The position numbers were made by a program, and so were the translations under genes. Shown in pieces: positions 1 to 7,040 of a DNA stretch of 8,400 bases. Under the pieces are notes generated by a model, which saw only the letters and a program-made list of their open reading frames with translations, did not search any database and was not told the DNA's origin. Source of the stretch: an uncultured bacterium. Its GTDB lineage: Bacteria > Desulfobacterota > Desulfovibrionia > Desulfovibrionales > Desulfovibrionaceae. Within the stretch, counting starts at the first letter, position 1. Every line of letters begins with the position of its first letter. The stretch is taken from positions 1 to 8,400 of the forward strand of contig CAJMRA010000092.1 of NCBI GenBank assembly GCA_905215675.1, written 5' to 3'.

Positions 1-18
1 GGTTCCCCCTCCCCCCTC

Positions 19-45
19 AATATAAAGAACACATTTCAACGGCAA
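19..45 (-). promoter_or_regulatory. Weak candidate promoter for a gene beyond the left edge
   Basis: On the minus strand, downstream of the purL terminator, there is an AT-rich patch with a -10-like TATATT (19-24) and a -35-like TTGCCG (40-45). The spacer is 15 nt, shorter than the preferred 17, and the -35 matches only 4 of 6 consensus bases. It is followed at the edge by a G-rich run (GAGGGGGGAGGGGG) that could be an over-strong ribosome-binding region or just low-complexity sequence. The target gene is outside the window, so this stays tentative. Confidence 0.22.
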
Positions 46-54
46 CATGCTCGC

Positions 55-91
55 AACAAAACGCCCGCCCGTCCGAAACGGACGGGCGGGC
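55..91 (-). terminator. Rho-independent terminator after purL
   Basis: A perfect 13-bp inverted repeat (63-75 pairing with 79-91, core CCCGCCCGTCC / GGACGGGCGGG) has a 3-nt loop at 76-78. On the minus strand it is followed by the U-rich tract TTTTGTT (61-55). It begins 27 nt after the purL stop codon, and no other gene lies between. There is no T-run on the plus-strand side, so it acts in the direction of purL only. This marks the end of the transcription unit that starts near 7390. Confidence 0.88.
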
Positions 92-118
92 CGACACAAC
101 ACGCGTTGGAAAATCGCT

Positions 119-3118
119 CTACCAGTCAAGCGTACGCTTGAAGGCGCGGGCGAGGTCTTCGACGGTTTCGTTGAGGACGATGGAAGAACCGCTGCGGACA
201 TTGAGACTGCCGGTATCGGTCACGACGCCGATGCGGCGGCACAGCTGCCACTGGCCGAGCATGTCGAGCATCATGGCAAATTCGGGCTTGACGCTGACAA
301 GGAGACGGCTGGCGGATTCGCTGTACAGCAGCTCCGTGCGGGACATGGCCTCAAGGGCGGCCACGGCGTCAAGATCGACGTCCGCGCCGAGACGGCCGCC
401 GATGCACATTTCGGCGAGAGCCACGGCAAGACCGCCGTCGGAACAGTCATGACAGGCGGACAGGGCGCGCTGGCCGATGAGACCGTGTACGGCGCGGTAG
501 CGCAGACGCGCGGAAGCGGCGTCCACCTGCGGCACGCGCCCGCCCCGGAGACCCAGCTCGTCGGCGGCTTCGCTGCCCGCCATTTCGCGCCAGGTTCCGC
601 CGAGCAGATAAATCTGATCGCCGGGCTTCTTGAAATCGGACGTCTGGGTTGCCGTCACGTTGCGGATGACGCCGATGACGGAGAACAGCACCGTGGGCGG
701 AATGGAAATCTTTTCGCCGCCGCCGGTATAATCGTTCTTCATGGAGTCCTTGCCGGAAATGCAGGGCAGACCAAAGGCCAGCGAGAACTGCTGCAGGGCC
801 TTGCAGGCGCGCACGAGCTGGGCCAGCTTGTAGTGGCCGTCGGGCGTCTTTTCACTCTGCACGGGGTCGCACCAGCAGAAGTTGTCCACCCCGGCCATGG
901 CGTCGGGATCGCCGCCCACGGCCACGGCGTTGCGGACGGCTTCGTCCATGGCGTTGGCCATCATCCAGTAGGTGTCGTAATCGCTGAACTTGGGGCAGAT
1001 ACCGTGCGACACCACCAGCCCGGCGTCGGATTCCAGCACGGGACGCAGCACGCCCGCATCGGAAGGCCCGTCATGCAGTACGCCCACGAGCGGCTTGACG
1101 GCGCTGCCGCCGCGCACTTCATGGTCGTACTGACGCACGATGTATTCCTTGGAACAGATATTGAGCCGCGACAGCATGCGCTTGAGGAACGCGCCTTCGT
1201 CGGCGTCGGCCACTTCCACGCGGATATCCCGGACGGCCGGGGCTTCCCACACGGCCTTGAGGTGAAGCTGCGGCACGCCGTCGTGCATGAAGTCCATGGG
1301 CAGGGAGGCCACCACGCGGTCGCCGTAGCGCACCTCAAAGTAGCCGCTGTCGGTGTAGTGGCCGAGGGCCGTGGCCTCCACGTCCATGCGCTTCGCAAGG
1401 GCCATGAATTCGTCGAGCTTTTCCGGGGGCACGGCAAGGGTCATGCGTTCCTGCGCTTCGGAAAGCAGGATTTCCCACGGACGCAGACCGTCGTACTTGA
1501 GGGGGGCCCTGGCGATGTCGAGGACGCAGCCGCCGGTATCCTCGGCCATTTCGCCCACGGAGGAGGACAGGCCGCCCGCGCCGTTGTCGGTAATGGCGTT
1601 GTACAGGCCCAGATCGCGGGCGCGCATGATGAAGTCGTACATCTTGCGCTGGGTGATGGGGTCGCCGATCTGCACGGCCGTGGCCGGGGAACCTTCATGC
1701 AGTTCCTCGGAAGAGAAGGTCGCGCCGTGGATGCCGTCCTTGCCGATGCGGCCGCCGGTCATGACGATGACGTCGCCCACCTCGGCCTTTTTCTCCCAGC
1801 CGGGACGGCCGTTGACCTCGGCGGGCAGGATGCCCACGGTGCCGCAGTAGACCAGCGGCTTGCCGAGATAGCGTTCGTCAAAGACCAGCGAACCGTTGAC
1901 CGTGGGCACGCCGGACTTGTTGCCGCCGTGTTCCACGCCCTCGCGCACGCCTTCCAGCACGCGGCGGGGATGCAGCAGACGAGGCGGAAGCGGCTTGTCG
2001 TAGAAGGGCGAGGCGAAGCAGAACACGTCCGTGTTGCAGACCAGTTCCGCGCCCATGCCCGTGCCCATGGGATCGCGGTTGACGCCCACGATGCCGGTCA
2101 GCGCGCCGCCGTAGGGGTCGAGGGCCGAGGGGCTGTTGTGGGTTTCCACCTTGATGCAGGCGTCATAGCCGTTGATGAAGGCAATGACGCCCGCGTTGTC
2201 CTTGAAGACGGACTTGCAGTAATCCCGATCGCCCATGCGGGCGCGCAGCTGCGTCGTGGCGTCCCGGATGCAGGTCTTGTAGAGGTTGTCCACTTCTTCC
2301 CTGCGGCCGGTTTCGCGGTTTTCGTAGTCGATGCGCGAGGCGAAAATCTTGTGCTTGCAGTGTTCGGACCAGGTCTGCGCCAGCACTTCCATTTCCACGT
2401 CGGTGGGGTCGCCCTGCGGCAGGCCCAGGGCGGCGCGGCGGCGGGATTCGTCGGCGTCGGAGAACTGATCGCGGATGCAGTGCATTTCCTCCAGGGTCAG
2501 CGCCCAGGTGTTGTCGCGACTGGCCTTTTGCAGGGCGGCGTCGTCCATGCGCGACAGGGCGACGACGTCCACGGTGTCGCAGGCTTCGCCGGTCACCTGC
2601 GCGGCCTGCGGGGCAAAGCCCGGCTCCGCGGCCCATTCGTCCGCGCTCTTGACGCGGAAACGCTGAATCAGCGTGTTGCAGAGGAGGTCGCGGGCCAGTC
2701 CTTCCACCTGTTCGCGGGAAAGAGGCGCGGCGGCGTCTCCGGCGATGCGGTACTGCACGGACGTGTAGACCCGCAGGGATTCGCGGGGAATTTCCAGCAC
2801 CATGGCGGCCGTATCGCGGGCCGTGCGGCCTTCGTTGTCCGTCACGCCGGGACGGAAGCCCACTTCCACGAACCAGTCGGCGGGCTGCGTCACGGGCAGG
2901 GGCTCCAGCGAGGCGCACTGAAGAATGGGATCATGCCAGATGCCTTCGTCAACCAGCCGGGCCGCCTGTTCGGCGCTCAGGCCGTCCACGGTATAGACCT
3001 TTATCTGACGAATGGCCGCAACGCGCAGTCCCAGCGCCTTTTCAAGGTGCATGGCGGTCTTGCGGCCCTGCGTATCGGTAAGGCGGGCGTGTAGGCCCGT
3101 TTCCACGCGGTAAAGCAT
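119..3118 (-). CDS. purL: FGAM synthase, PurS-PurL fusion without glutaminase domain
   Basis: Phosphoribosylformylglycinamidine synthase converts FGAR to FGAM with ATP and ammonia, the fourth step of de novo purine synthesis, in the cytoplasm. The 999 residues read as two PurS-like repeats (about 1-70 and 82-165), a linker, then two AIR-synthase-type halves. Visible motifs are SEHCKHK (251-257, holding the family's catalytic His), ETHNSPSA (325-332), the Gly-rich segment MGTGMGAEL (351-359), DNGAGGLSSS (511-520), SGKDSM (788-793) and HDCSDGGL (890-897). The length fits the roughly 1295-aa enterobacterial enzyme minus its C-terminal glutamine amidotransferase domain, so a separate PurQ should supply ammonia; it is not in this window. 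In the ETHN motif a Ser stands where His is usual (ETHNHP). The start ATG is preceded by GAGAGGAAGCT, a good ribosome-binding site. It is the last gene of the run, 36 nt after the polyprenyl synthase gene and just before a strong terminator. Family is certain; the missing partner is inferred. Confidence 0.95.
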   Translation of the reverse strand: MLYRVETGLHARLTDTQGRKTAMHLEKALGLRVAAIRQIKVYTVDGLSAEQAARLVDEGIWHDPILQCASLEPLPVTQPADWFVEVGFRPGVTDNEGRTARDTAAMVLEIPRESLRVYTSVQYRIAGDAAAPLSREQVEGLARDLLCNTLIQRFRVKSADEWAAEPGFAPQAAQVTGEACDTVDVVALSRMDDAALQKASRDNTWALTLEEMHCIRDQFSDADESRRRAALGLPQGDPTDVEMEVLAQTWSEHCKHKIFASRIDYENRETGRREEVDNLYKTCIRDATTQLRARMGDRDYCKSVFKDNAGVIAFINGYDACIKVETHNSPSALDPYGGALTGIVGVNRDPMGTGMGAELVCNTDVFCFASPFYDKPLPPRLLHPRRVLEGVREGVEHGGNKSGVPTVNGSLVFDERYLGKPLVYCGTVGILPAEVNGRPGWEKKAEVGDVIVMTGGRIGKDGIHGATFSSEELHEGSPATAVQIGDPITQRKMYDFIMRARDLGLYNAITDNGAGGLSSSVGEMAEDTGGCVLDIARAPLKYDGLRPWEILLSEAQERMTLAVPPEKLDEFMALAKRMDVEATALGHYTDSGYFEVRYGDRVVASLPMDFMHDGVPQLHLKAVWEAPAVRDIRVEVADADEGAFLKRMLSRLNICSKEYIVRQYDHEVRGGSAVKPLVGVLHDGPSDAGVLRPVLESDAGLVVSHGICPKFSDYDTYWMMANAMDEAVRNAVAVGGDPDAMAGVDNFCWCDPVQSEKTPDGHYKLAQLVRACKALQQFSLAFGLPCISGKDSMKNDYTGGGEKISIPPTVLFSVIGVIRNVTATQTSDFKKPGDQIYLLGGTWREMAGSEAADELGLRGGRVPQVDAASARLRYRAVHGLIGQRALSACHDCSDGGLAVALAEMCIGGRLGADVDLDAVAALEAMSRTELLYSESASRLLVSVKPEFAMMLDMLGQWQLCRRIGVVTDTGSLNVRSGSSIVLNETVEDLARAFKRTLDW

Positions 3119-3137
3119 AGCTTCCTCTCGTAGGCTT

Positions 3138-3163
3138 GCGCAGAAGGTCTGCGCCTATTTTTT
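3138..3163 (+). terminator. Terminator-like hairpin facing antisense to the operon
   Basis: A perfect 7-bp stem, GCGCAGA (3138-3144) with TCTGCGC (3148-3154), has a 3-nt loop. On the plus strand it is followed after CTA by six T's (3158-3163), which are the complement of the Lys-Lys end of the polyprenyl synthase gene. That is the form of an intrinsic terminator for transcripts running antisense to the operon. On the minus strand there is no U-run after the stem, so it should not stop the operon transcript; there it is only a hairpin between the stop codon and the purL ribosome-binding site. Function is inferred and the stem is short. Confidence 0.4.
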
Positions 3164-4126
3164 GCGATCGCGGACATAGTCCGCCATTTGCAGCATGAGC
3201 GCGCGCTCCGGCCTGTCGGGAAGACACAGCAGGGCCTGCCGGGCGCGATCAAGGAACTGCTCGGCCTGCCGCCGCGTTTCCCTGTCGTAGCCGGCCTCGC
3301 GAATGCGTCCGGCAATGGCCTCGGCGTCGGCCCCGGTCATGAGGCCCGCCGCAAAAGCGCCGTCAAAGGCCGCGCGCTCGTTTTCGGAAAGACTCTCGCG
3401 GTACATGCGCAGGGGCGGCGTCATCTTGCCTTCGCGCACGTCGCCGCCGGTGGGCTTGCCGGTTTCGCTTTCGGGGGCGAAGTCCAGCGCGTCGTCCACC
3501 ATCTGAAAGGCCATGCCCACATTTTCGCCGTAGGAAGCGGCGGCCTCCACCAGCGCGTCGGACGCCCCGGCGCGCAGGGCTCCCATCTGGCAGGAGGCGC
3601 GAATGAGCCAGGCGGTCTTGCCGCGCACGATTTCCTCATATTCCCCGGCCGTGGTCTGCACCCGGCGCTGGGCCGCTATTTCCAGGATTTCCCCGGTGGC
3701 CGTGCGGCTGGTGGCCTCGGAAAAACAGCGGCAAAGGCGCGGATCGCCGTAATCGGCCACCATGGCGTTGGCGTGGGAGAGCAGCGCGTCTCCCGCAAGG
3801 ATGGTCGGCGTCACGTCGAACAGCGTATGGGCCGCCGCCTGTCCGCGCCGCGTGGCGGCATTGTCCAGCACGTCGTCATGCAGCAGCGTGGCGGCATGCA
3901 GCATTTCCAGCGTGACGGCGAGATCGTAGATATCGTCCTTGTCGTACCCGCACAGGCGCGCTGTCAGCACCGTCAGCAGCGGCCGCAACCGCTTGCCGCC
4001 CGCGTCGAAGATATGCCGCGCCACGGGGCGCACCGCTTCGGGCAGGTCCTGCTCGGCGCGCTTCAGGGCGGCGTTGATGGGGGGGAGTTCCAGCGCCAGA
4101 CGCGCTTTCAAAAGTAGTGTTGCCAT
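3155..4126 (-). CDS. Long-chain trans-polyprenyl diphosphate synthase (IspB/HepT-like)
   Basis: Condenses isopentenyl diphosphate units onto an allylic diphosphate to make an all-trans polyprenyl diphosphate, here probably the menaquinone side chain. The 323 residues carry the family signatures in order: GGKRLRPL (43-50, substrate binding), the first Asp-rich motif DDVLD (84-88), GDALLSHA (112-119), the second Asp-rich motif DDALD (211-215) and GKPTGGDVREGKMT (223-236). The residues five and four positions before the first Asp motif are small (Ala79, Thr80), as in octaprenyl and heptaprenyl synthases, which argues for a long-chain product rather than farnesyl or geranylgeranyl. The gene starts 6 nt after the mqnB stop and in the same frame. 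It has no purine-rich ribosome-binding site, so translation probably depends on ribosomes finishing mqnB. The start is chosen because the N-terminal helix fits the family and no better start codon exists. Exact chain length cannot be read from sequence. Confidence 0.92.
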   Translation of the reverse strand: MATLLLKARLALELPPINAALKRAEQDLPEAVRPVARHIFDAGGKRLRPLLTVLTARLCGYDKDDIYDLAVTLEMLHAATLLHDDVLDNAATRRGQAAAHTLFDVTPTILAGDALLSHANAMVADYGDPRLCRCFSEATSRTATGEILEIAAQRRVQTTAGEYEEIVRGKTAWLIRASCQMGALRAGASDALVEAAASYGENVGMAFQMVDDALDFAPESETGKPTGGDVREGKMTPPLRMYRESLSENERAAFDGAFAAGLMTGADAEAIAGRIREAGYDRETRRQAEQFLDRARQALLCLPDRPERALMLQMADYVRDRKK

Positions 4127-4132
4127 AAGGGA

Positions 4133-4888
4133 TCAAAGGAGGTTGAAGGCCGGGAGCAGCTCGCCGAGCGCCTGCAGCGCGCCCGGGAAGTCCTTTTCAT
4201 ACGCGGCACGGGGACCGACCTTGTTGGAGATGGCGCGCCATTGCCAGCAGGGAACGCCGTAGCGTGCGCAGACATAGGCCACGGCAAACCCTTCCATGGT
4301 TTCCACGGCCACGCCGGGATAGGTGTCGCGCAGCTGCCGGGCGCGCGCCGCGCTGGCCGAAACGCCGGCCACGGTCACGCCGCCGACGCGGGGGGCGTCG
4401 GGCAACGGGCCGATCTTCCAGCCCGACGGCATTTCCACCGGCGGCGGCGCGTCGGGATCGGCCAGCGAAAGCCGGTCGCGCACGGGGCCGCCTTCGGCGG
4501 CGGGCCTGTCCCACTGCGGAAAACCGAAGGCCGCCGCCACCACGGAACGGCCGTCGTGCAGGCCGTATTCCGGCCAGATTTCCCTTACCACGGCGCAATG
4601 CGTGCACAGCGGCATGTCGTCCAGATCAAAAGCGCCCGCAAGGCCCAGATTGAGCGTTGCGGTCACGGGAGTGCGCGCGGCCGAGGCCGACGCCAGCACC
4701 ACGCCCAGCGTCATGGCGGCGTTGACGGGCCCCACGCCGGTCACGCAGGCCAGCGCCGGGCCCTGGCGCAGACGGACAGCGAAGGGATGCGGCGGCTTGT
4801 CGTCGCGCGACTCGGCCAGTCCCTCGGGAGCCCGTTTTCCCAGCACGGCGGCCAGTTCCCTGCCGGTGGCGGCACAAATCAGCAGCAC
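4133..4888 (-). CDS. mqnB: Futalosine hydrolase
   Basis: Cleaves futalosine to dehypoxanthine futalosine and hypoxanthine, the second step of the alternative (futalosine) menaquinone pathway. The 251 residues form a nucleoside phosphorylase/MTA-SAH nucleosidase fold: a first strand LLICAAT with Glu11 where MTA nucleosidases have a catalytic acid, TGVGPVNAA (50-58), LNLGLAGAF (79-87), the ribose-binding-type VETMEG (195-200) and RAISNKVG (218-225). The last motif has Asn222 where MTA/SAH nucleosidases have the catalytic Asp (RAISD), a difference I associate with futalosine hydrolases. The start is GTG, with GGAGA 7 nt upstream and the preceding gene's TAG only 1 nt away, so translation is coupled to the dehydrogenase gene. 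Neighbouring polyprenyl synthase and UbiE/MenG genes support a menaquinone role over methylthioadenosine salvage, which is the main alternative. mqnA, mqnC and mqnD are not in the window. Confidence 0.87.
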   Translation of the reverse strand: MLLICAATGRELAAVLGKRAPEGLAESRDDKPPHPFAVRLRQGPALACVTGVGPVNAAMTLGVVLASASAARTPVTATLNLGLAGAFDLDDMPLCTHCAVVREIWPEYGLHDGRSVVAAAFGFPQWDRPAAEGGPVRDRLSLADPDAPPPVEMPSGWKIGPLPDAPRVGGVTVAGVSASAARARQLRDTYPGVAVETMEGFAVAYVCARYGVPCWQWRAISNKVGPRAAYEKDFPGALQALGELLPAFNLL

Positions 4889-4889
4889 G

Positions 4890-6203
4890 CTACAATCTCC
4901 AGTAATCCAGACCGGACGCCCGCATGGCGGCGGGATCGTACAGGGCCTTCACGTCCATGAGCACGCCCTTGTCGGGTTCGCGGAAACGCGCCCGGATATC
5001 CGCGGGCGCAAAGGCGGCGTAGGCCCTGTGACTCACGGCCAGAATCACGGCGTCCAGATCGCGCAGGGCGTCCAGGGGCAGCAGTTCCTGACCGTATTCG
5101 CGCAGGGCTTCGGCCGGATCGGCCTCGGCGTCATGCACCAGCGTTTCCACGCCGTAGTCGCGCAGCTCGGCGATGATGTCCACCACGCGGGTATTGCGCA
5201 GGTCCGGCACGTTTTCCTTGAAGGTGAAACCGAGAATGCCCACGCGCGCGCCGCGGATGACGTTGCCGCGCGCAATGAGATGCTTCACCGTGCATTCGGC
5301 CACATACTTGCCCATACCGTCGTTGGTACGGCGACCGGCAAGGATGACTTCGGGATGAAAGCCCATGCCCTCGGCCTTGAAGGTCAGATAGTAGGGGTCC
5401 ACGCCGATGCAGTGCCCGCCCACGAGCCCCGGCCGGAAGGGGAGAAAATTCCACTTGGTACCCGCGGCTTCCAGCACCTCGGTGGTGTCGATGCCCAGAC
5501 GGCCGAAAATGACGGCCAGTTCGTTCATGAGGGCGATATTCAGATCGCGCTGGGTGTTTTCGATGACCTTGGCCGCCTCGGCCACCTTGATGCTGGAGGC
5601 GCGGTGAATGCCCGCGCGCACGACGCTGCCGTAGACCTCGGCCAGCAAATCCGCCGTGGCCGCGTCGGAACCGGAAACGATCTTGACGATGGTTTCCAGC
5701 GTATGCACCTTGTCGCCGGGATTGATGCGTTCCGGCGAATAGCCCACGGTAAAATCCGCGCCGAAACGCAGGCCCGATTCCTTTTCCAGAATGGGCACGC
5801 AGATTTCCTCCGTCAGACCGGGATAGACCGTGGATTCATACACGACCACGGCTCCGCGCGAAAAATGACGTCCCACGGTGGTCGTCGCGCCGATGACCGG
5901 CGTCAGATCGGGCGAACGGTGCGCGTCGATGGGCGTCGGCACGGCCACGATGATCACGGCCGCCTCGGCCAGCGCCGCCGGATCGCAGGTATAGCGCACC
6001 GACGCGGCGGACAGCTTTTCGTCCGTCACCTCGTTGGTGTGATCATGGCCGCCCTTCAATTCCTCTATGCGCCGCGCGCTGATGTCGAAGCCGATCACGT
6101 CCATATGACGCGACAAGGCCACCGCCAGCGGCAGACCGACATAGCCGAGACCGACGACCGCCAGCGGCTTTTCCCGACGCAACAATGCTTCAAAAGAGAT
6201 CAT
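4890..6203 (-). CDS. Nucleotide-sugar 6-dehydrogenase, WbpA/TviB type
   Basis: NAD-dependent four-electron oxidation of a UDP-sugar C6 alcohol to the uronic acid, normally supplying acidic sugars for O-antigen or capsule. The 437 residues show an N-terminal Rossmann motif GLGYVGLP (18-25), the Thr-containing VPTP (88-91), VGYSPERINPGD (153-164), the central helix EAAKVIENTQRDLN (209-222, with Lys212), the catalytic Cys265 in GGHCIGVDPYYL, and the C-terminal domain motif GFTFKENVPDLRNTRV (325-340). Length and the SPERINPGD and TKWNFLPFRPG stretches resemble the UDP-GlcNAc/UDP-GalNAc dehydrogenases (WbpA, TviB) more than UDP-glucose dehydrogenase; the exact substrate is inferred. The ATG is preceded by AGGAA at 6-7 nt spacing. 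It follows ubiE after a 105-nt structured spacer and ends 1 nt before mqnB. It is metabolically out of place in a quinone gene run, and no glycosyltransferase or other polysaccharide gene is visible nearby. Confidence 0.9.
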   Translation of the reverse strand: MISFEALLRREKPLAVVGLGYVGLPLAVALSRHMDVIGFDISARRIEELKGGHDHTNEVTDEKLSAASVRYTCDPAALAEAAVIIVAVPTPIDAHRSPDLTPVIGATTTVGRHFSRGAVVVYESTVYPGLTEEICVPILEKESGLRFGADFTVGYSPERINPGDKVHTLETIVKIVSGSDAATADLLAEVYGSVVRAGIHRASSIKVAEAAKVIENTQRDLNIALMNELAVIFGRLGIDTTEVLEAAGTKWNFLPFRPGLVGGHCIGVDPYYLTFKAEGMGFHPEVILAGRRTNDGMGKYVAECTVKHLIARGNVIRGARVGILGFTFKENVPDLRNTRVVDIIAELRDYGVETLVHDAEADPAEALREYGQELLPLDALRDLDAVILAVSHRAYAAFAPADIRARFREPDKGVLMDVKALYDPAAMRASGLDYWRL

Positions 6204-6231
6204 GCGACATTCCTGTTATGAGGTGGTGGCA

Positions 6232-6297
6232 GGGAGGGAACGGGATGCCGTCTTCACGGCGCGTCCGGGAAAGGGCCCGGAACGTCCCGTCCCGCCC
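6232..6297 (-). promoter_or_regulatory. Predicted three-way-junction RNA between ubiE and the dehydrogenase gene
   Basis: Read as minus-strand RNA, this part of the 105-nt spacer folds almost completely. The outer stem pairs GGGCGGGACGGGA (6297-6285) with TCCCGTTCCCTCCC (6245-6232): 12 pairs, one mismatch (6294/6235) and one bulge (6240). Inside it lie hairpin B (6284-6262: TCCGGG/CCCGGA closed below by CG/CG, one bulge, loop CCCTTT) and hairpin A (6260-6247: GCCG/CGGC, loop TGAAGA). Only single unpaired bases (6261 and 6246) join the helices. There is no U-run, so it is not a normal terminator. The pairing is seen by hand; a biological role is inference, and GC-rich DNA can fold by chance. 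Confidence 0.42.
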
Positions 6298-6308
6298 GGA
6301 ATTCCCGA

Positions 6309-7040
6309 TCAGCGCGCCTTTTCGGCAACGTGCAGACAGACGATGCCGGAGGTCAGCTTCCGATGCCAGGCGCGGGCAAAACCCGCGTCGGTCAGTTCCC
6401 TTTCCAGGGTCAGCGCCGAAGGAAAGGCGTTGATGGTGTCGGCAAGGTAGCCGTAGGCGGCGTTGTCGCCGGAAAAGAGCCTGCCGATGCGGGGCAGGAT
6501 ACGGCCCAGATAAAAATTGTACAGACCGCCCCAGATGCGTTCCCGGCCGGAGCCGAACTCCAGAATGCAGGCGCGCCCGCCGGGCGTCAGCACGCGCAGC
6601 ATTTCGCGGAACGCCTCGTCGCGCGGCGTGATGTTGCGGATGCCGAACGCGATGGTCACGCAGTCCACGGACGCGTCGGGGAGCGGGAGCTTCTTGGCGT
6701 CGGCCGCCACGGGCAGGATGGCCGCCGCATCCCAGCCGCGCAGCTTGCGCGCGCCGCGTTGCAGCATGGGCAGACAGAAGTCCAGCGCCGGAATACGGGC
6801 GTCGGGATAGCGGCGGCGGATGGCCAGCGAAACGTCCAGCGTCCCGGCCGCCAGATCGAGGACGCGCCCGGTGGGGCCGAGACGCACGTTGTCGGCCAGC
6901 ACGCGCCGCCAGTAGCGATCGATGCCCAGACTCAGCACGCGGTTGCAGACGTCGTACCAGCCCGCAATGCGACCGAACATGCCGGAAACGGCCTGATCGT
7001 GCCGCCGGACCTGCGTCGAATCTTCGGATACGGGATTCAC
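6309..7040 (-). CDS. ubiE: Demethylmenaquinone methyltransferase (UbiE/MenG)
   Basis: S-adenosylmethionine-dependent C-methylation of demethylmenaquinone, the last step of menaquinone synthesis, at the membrane surface. The 243 residues match the family in length and order: MFGRIAGWYDVCNRVLSLGID (split as MFGRIAGWYD 21-30 and NRVLSLGID 33-41), the SAM-binding VLDLAAGTLD (60-69), DFCLPML (87-93), the family signature TIAFGIRN (129-136), then GDNAAYGYLADTINAFP (191-207). The SAM motif is unusual: DLACGTGD is common, whereas here it reads DLAAGTLD, replacing a glycine next to the cofactor loop with leucine. The GTG start overlaps the stop of the upstream 59-codon gene as GTGA, and AGGGGGG lies 6 nt before it, so translation is coupled. 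With mqnB and the prenyl synthase downstream, the substrate is menaquinone rather than ubiquinone. Confidence 0.93.
   Translation of the reverse strand: MNPVSEDSTQVRRHDQAVSGMFGRIAGWYDVCNRVLSLGIDRYWRRVLADNVRLGPTGRVLDLAAGTLDVSLAIRRRYPDARIPALDFCLPMLQRGARKLRGWDAAAILPVAADAKKLPLPDASVDCVTIAFGIRNITPRDEAFREMLRVLTPGGRACILEFGSGRERIWGGLYNFYLGRILPRIGRLFSGDNAAYGYLADTINAFPSALTLERELTDAGFARAWHRKLTSGIVCLHVAEKAR

Noticed and set aside
47..3094. A 1015-codon open frame on the plus strand, antisense to purL
   Set aside because: Its length comes from the G/C third-position bias of purL, which removes stop codons from the opposite frame. The translation is His/Gly/Ala-rich without family motifs, and purL is clearly the real gene.
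3188..4117. A 309-codon plus-strand frame antisense to the prenyl synthase
   Set aside because: Mirror of a gene with complete catalytic motifs; no independent coding evidence.
4133..4135. TGA between mqnB and the prenyl synthase as a selenocysteine codon
   Set aside because: Both proteins are full length on their own, and I saw no clear selenocysteine-insertion hairpin just downstream.
4135..4142. Plus-strand AAAGGAGG as a ribosome-binding site
   Set aside because: It is the complement of the mqnB Asn-Leu-Leu-stop codons and no plus-strand gene follows it.
4323..6221. A 632-codon plus-strand frame antisense to mqnB and the dehydrogenase gene
   Set aside because: Same codon-bias shadow; it crosses two well-supported genes and has no recognisable domain or ribosome-binding site.
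6204..6240. CATAAC before the dehydrogenase gene as a -10 promoter element
   Set aside because: It matches only 4 of 6 bases and no -35 hexamer lies at suitable spacing.
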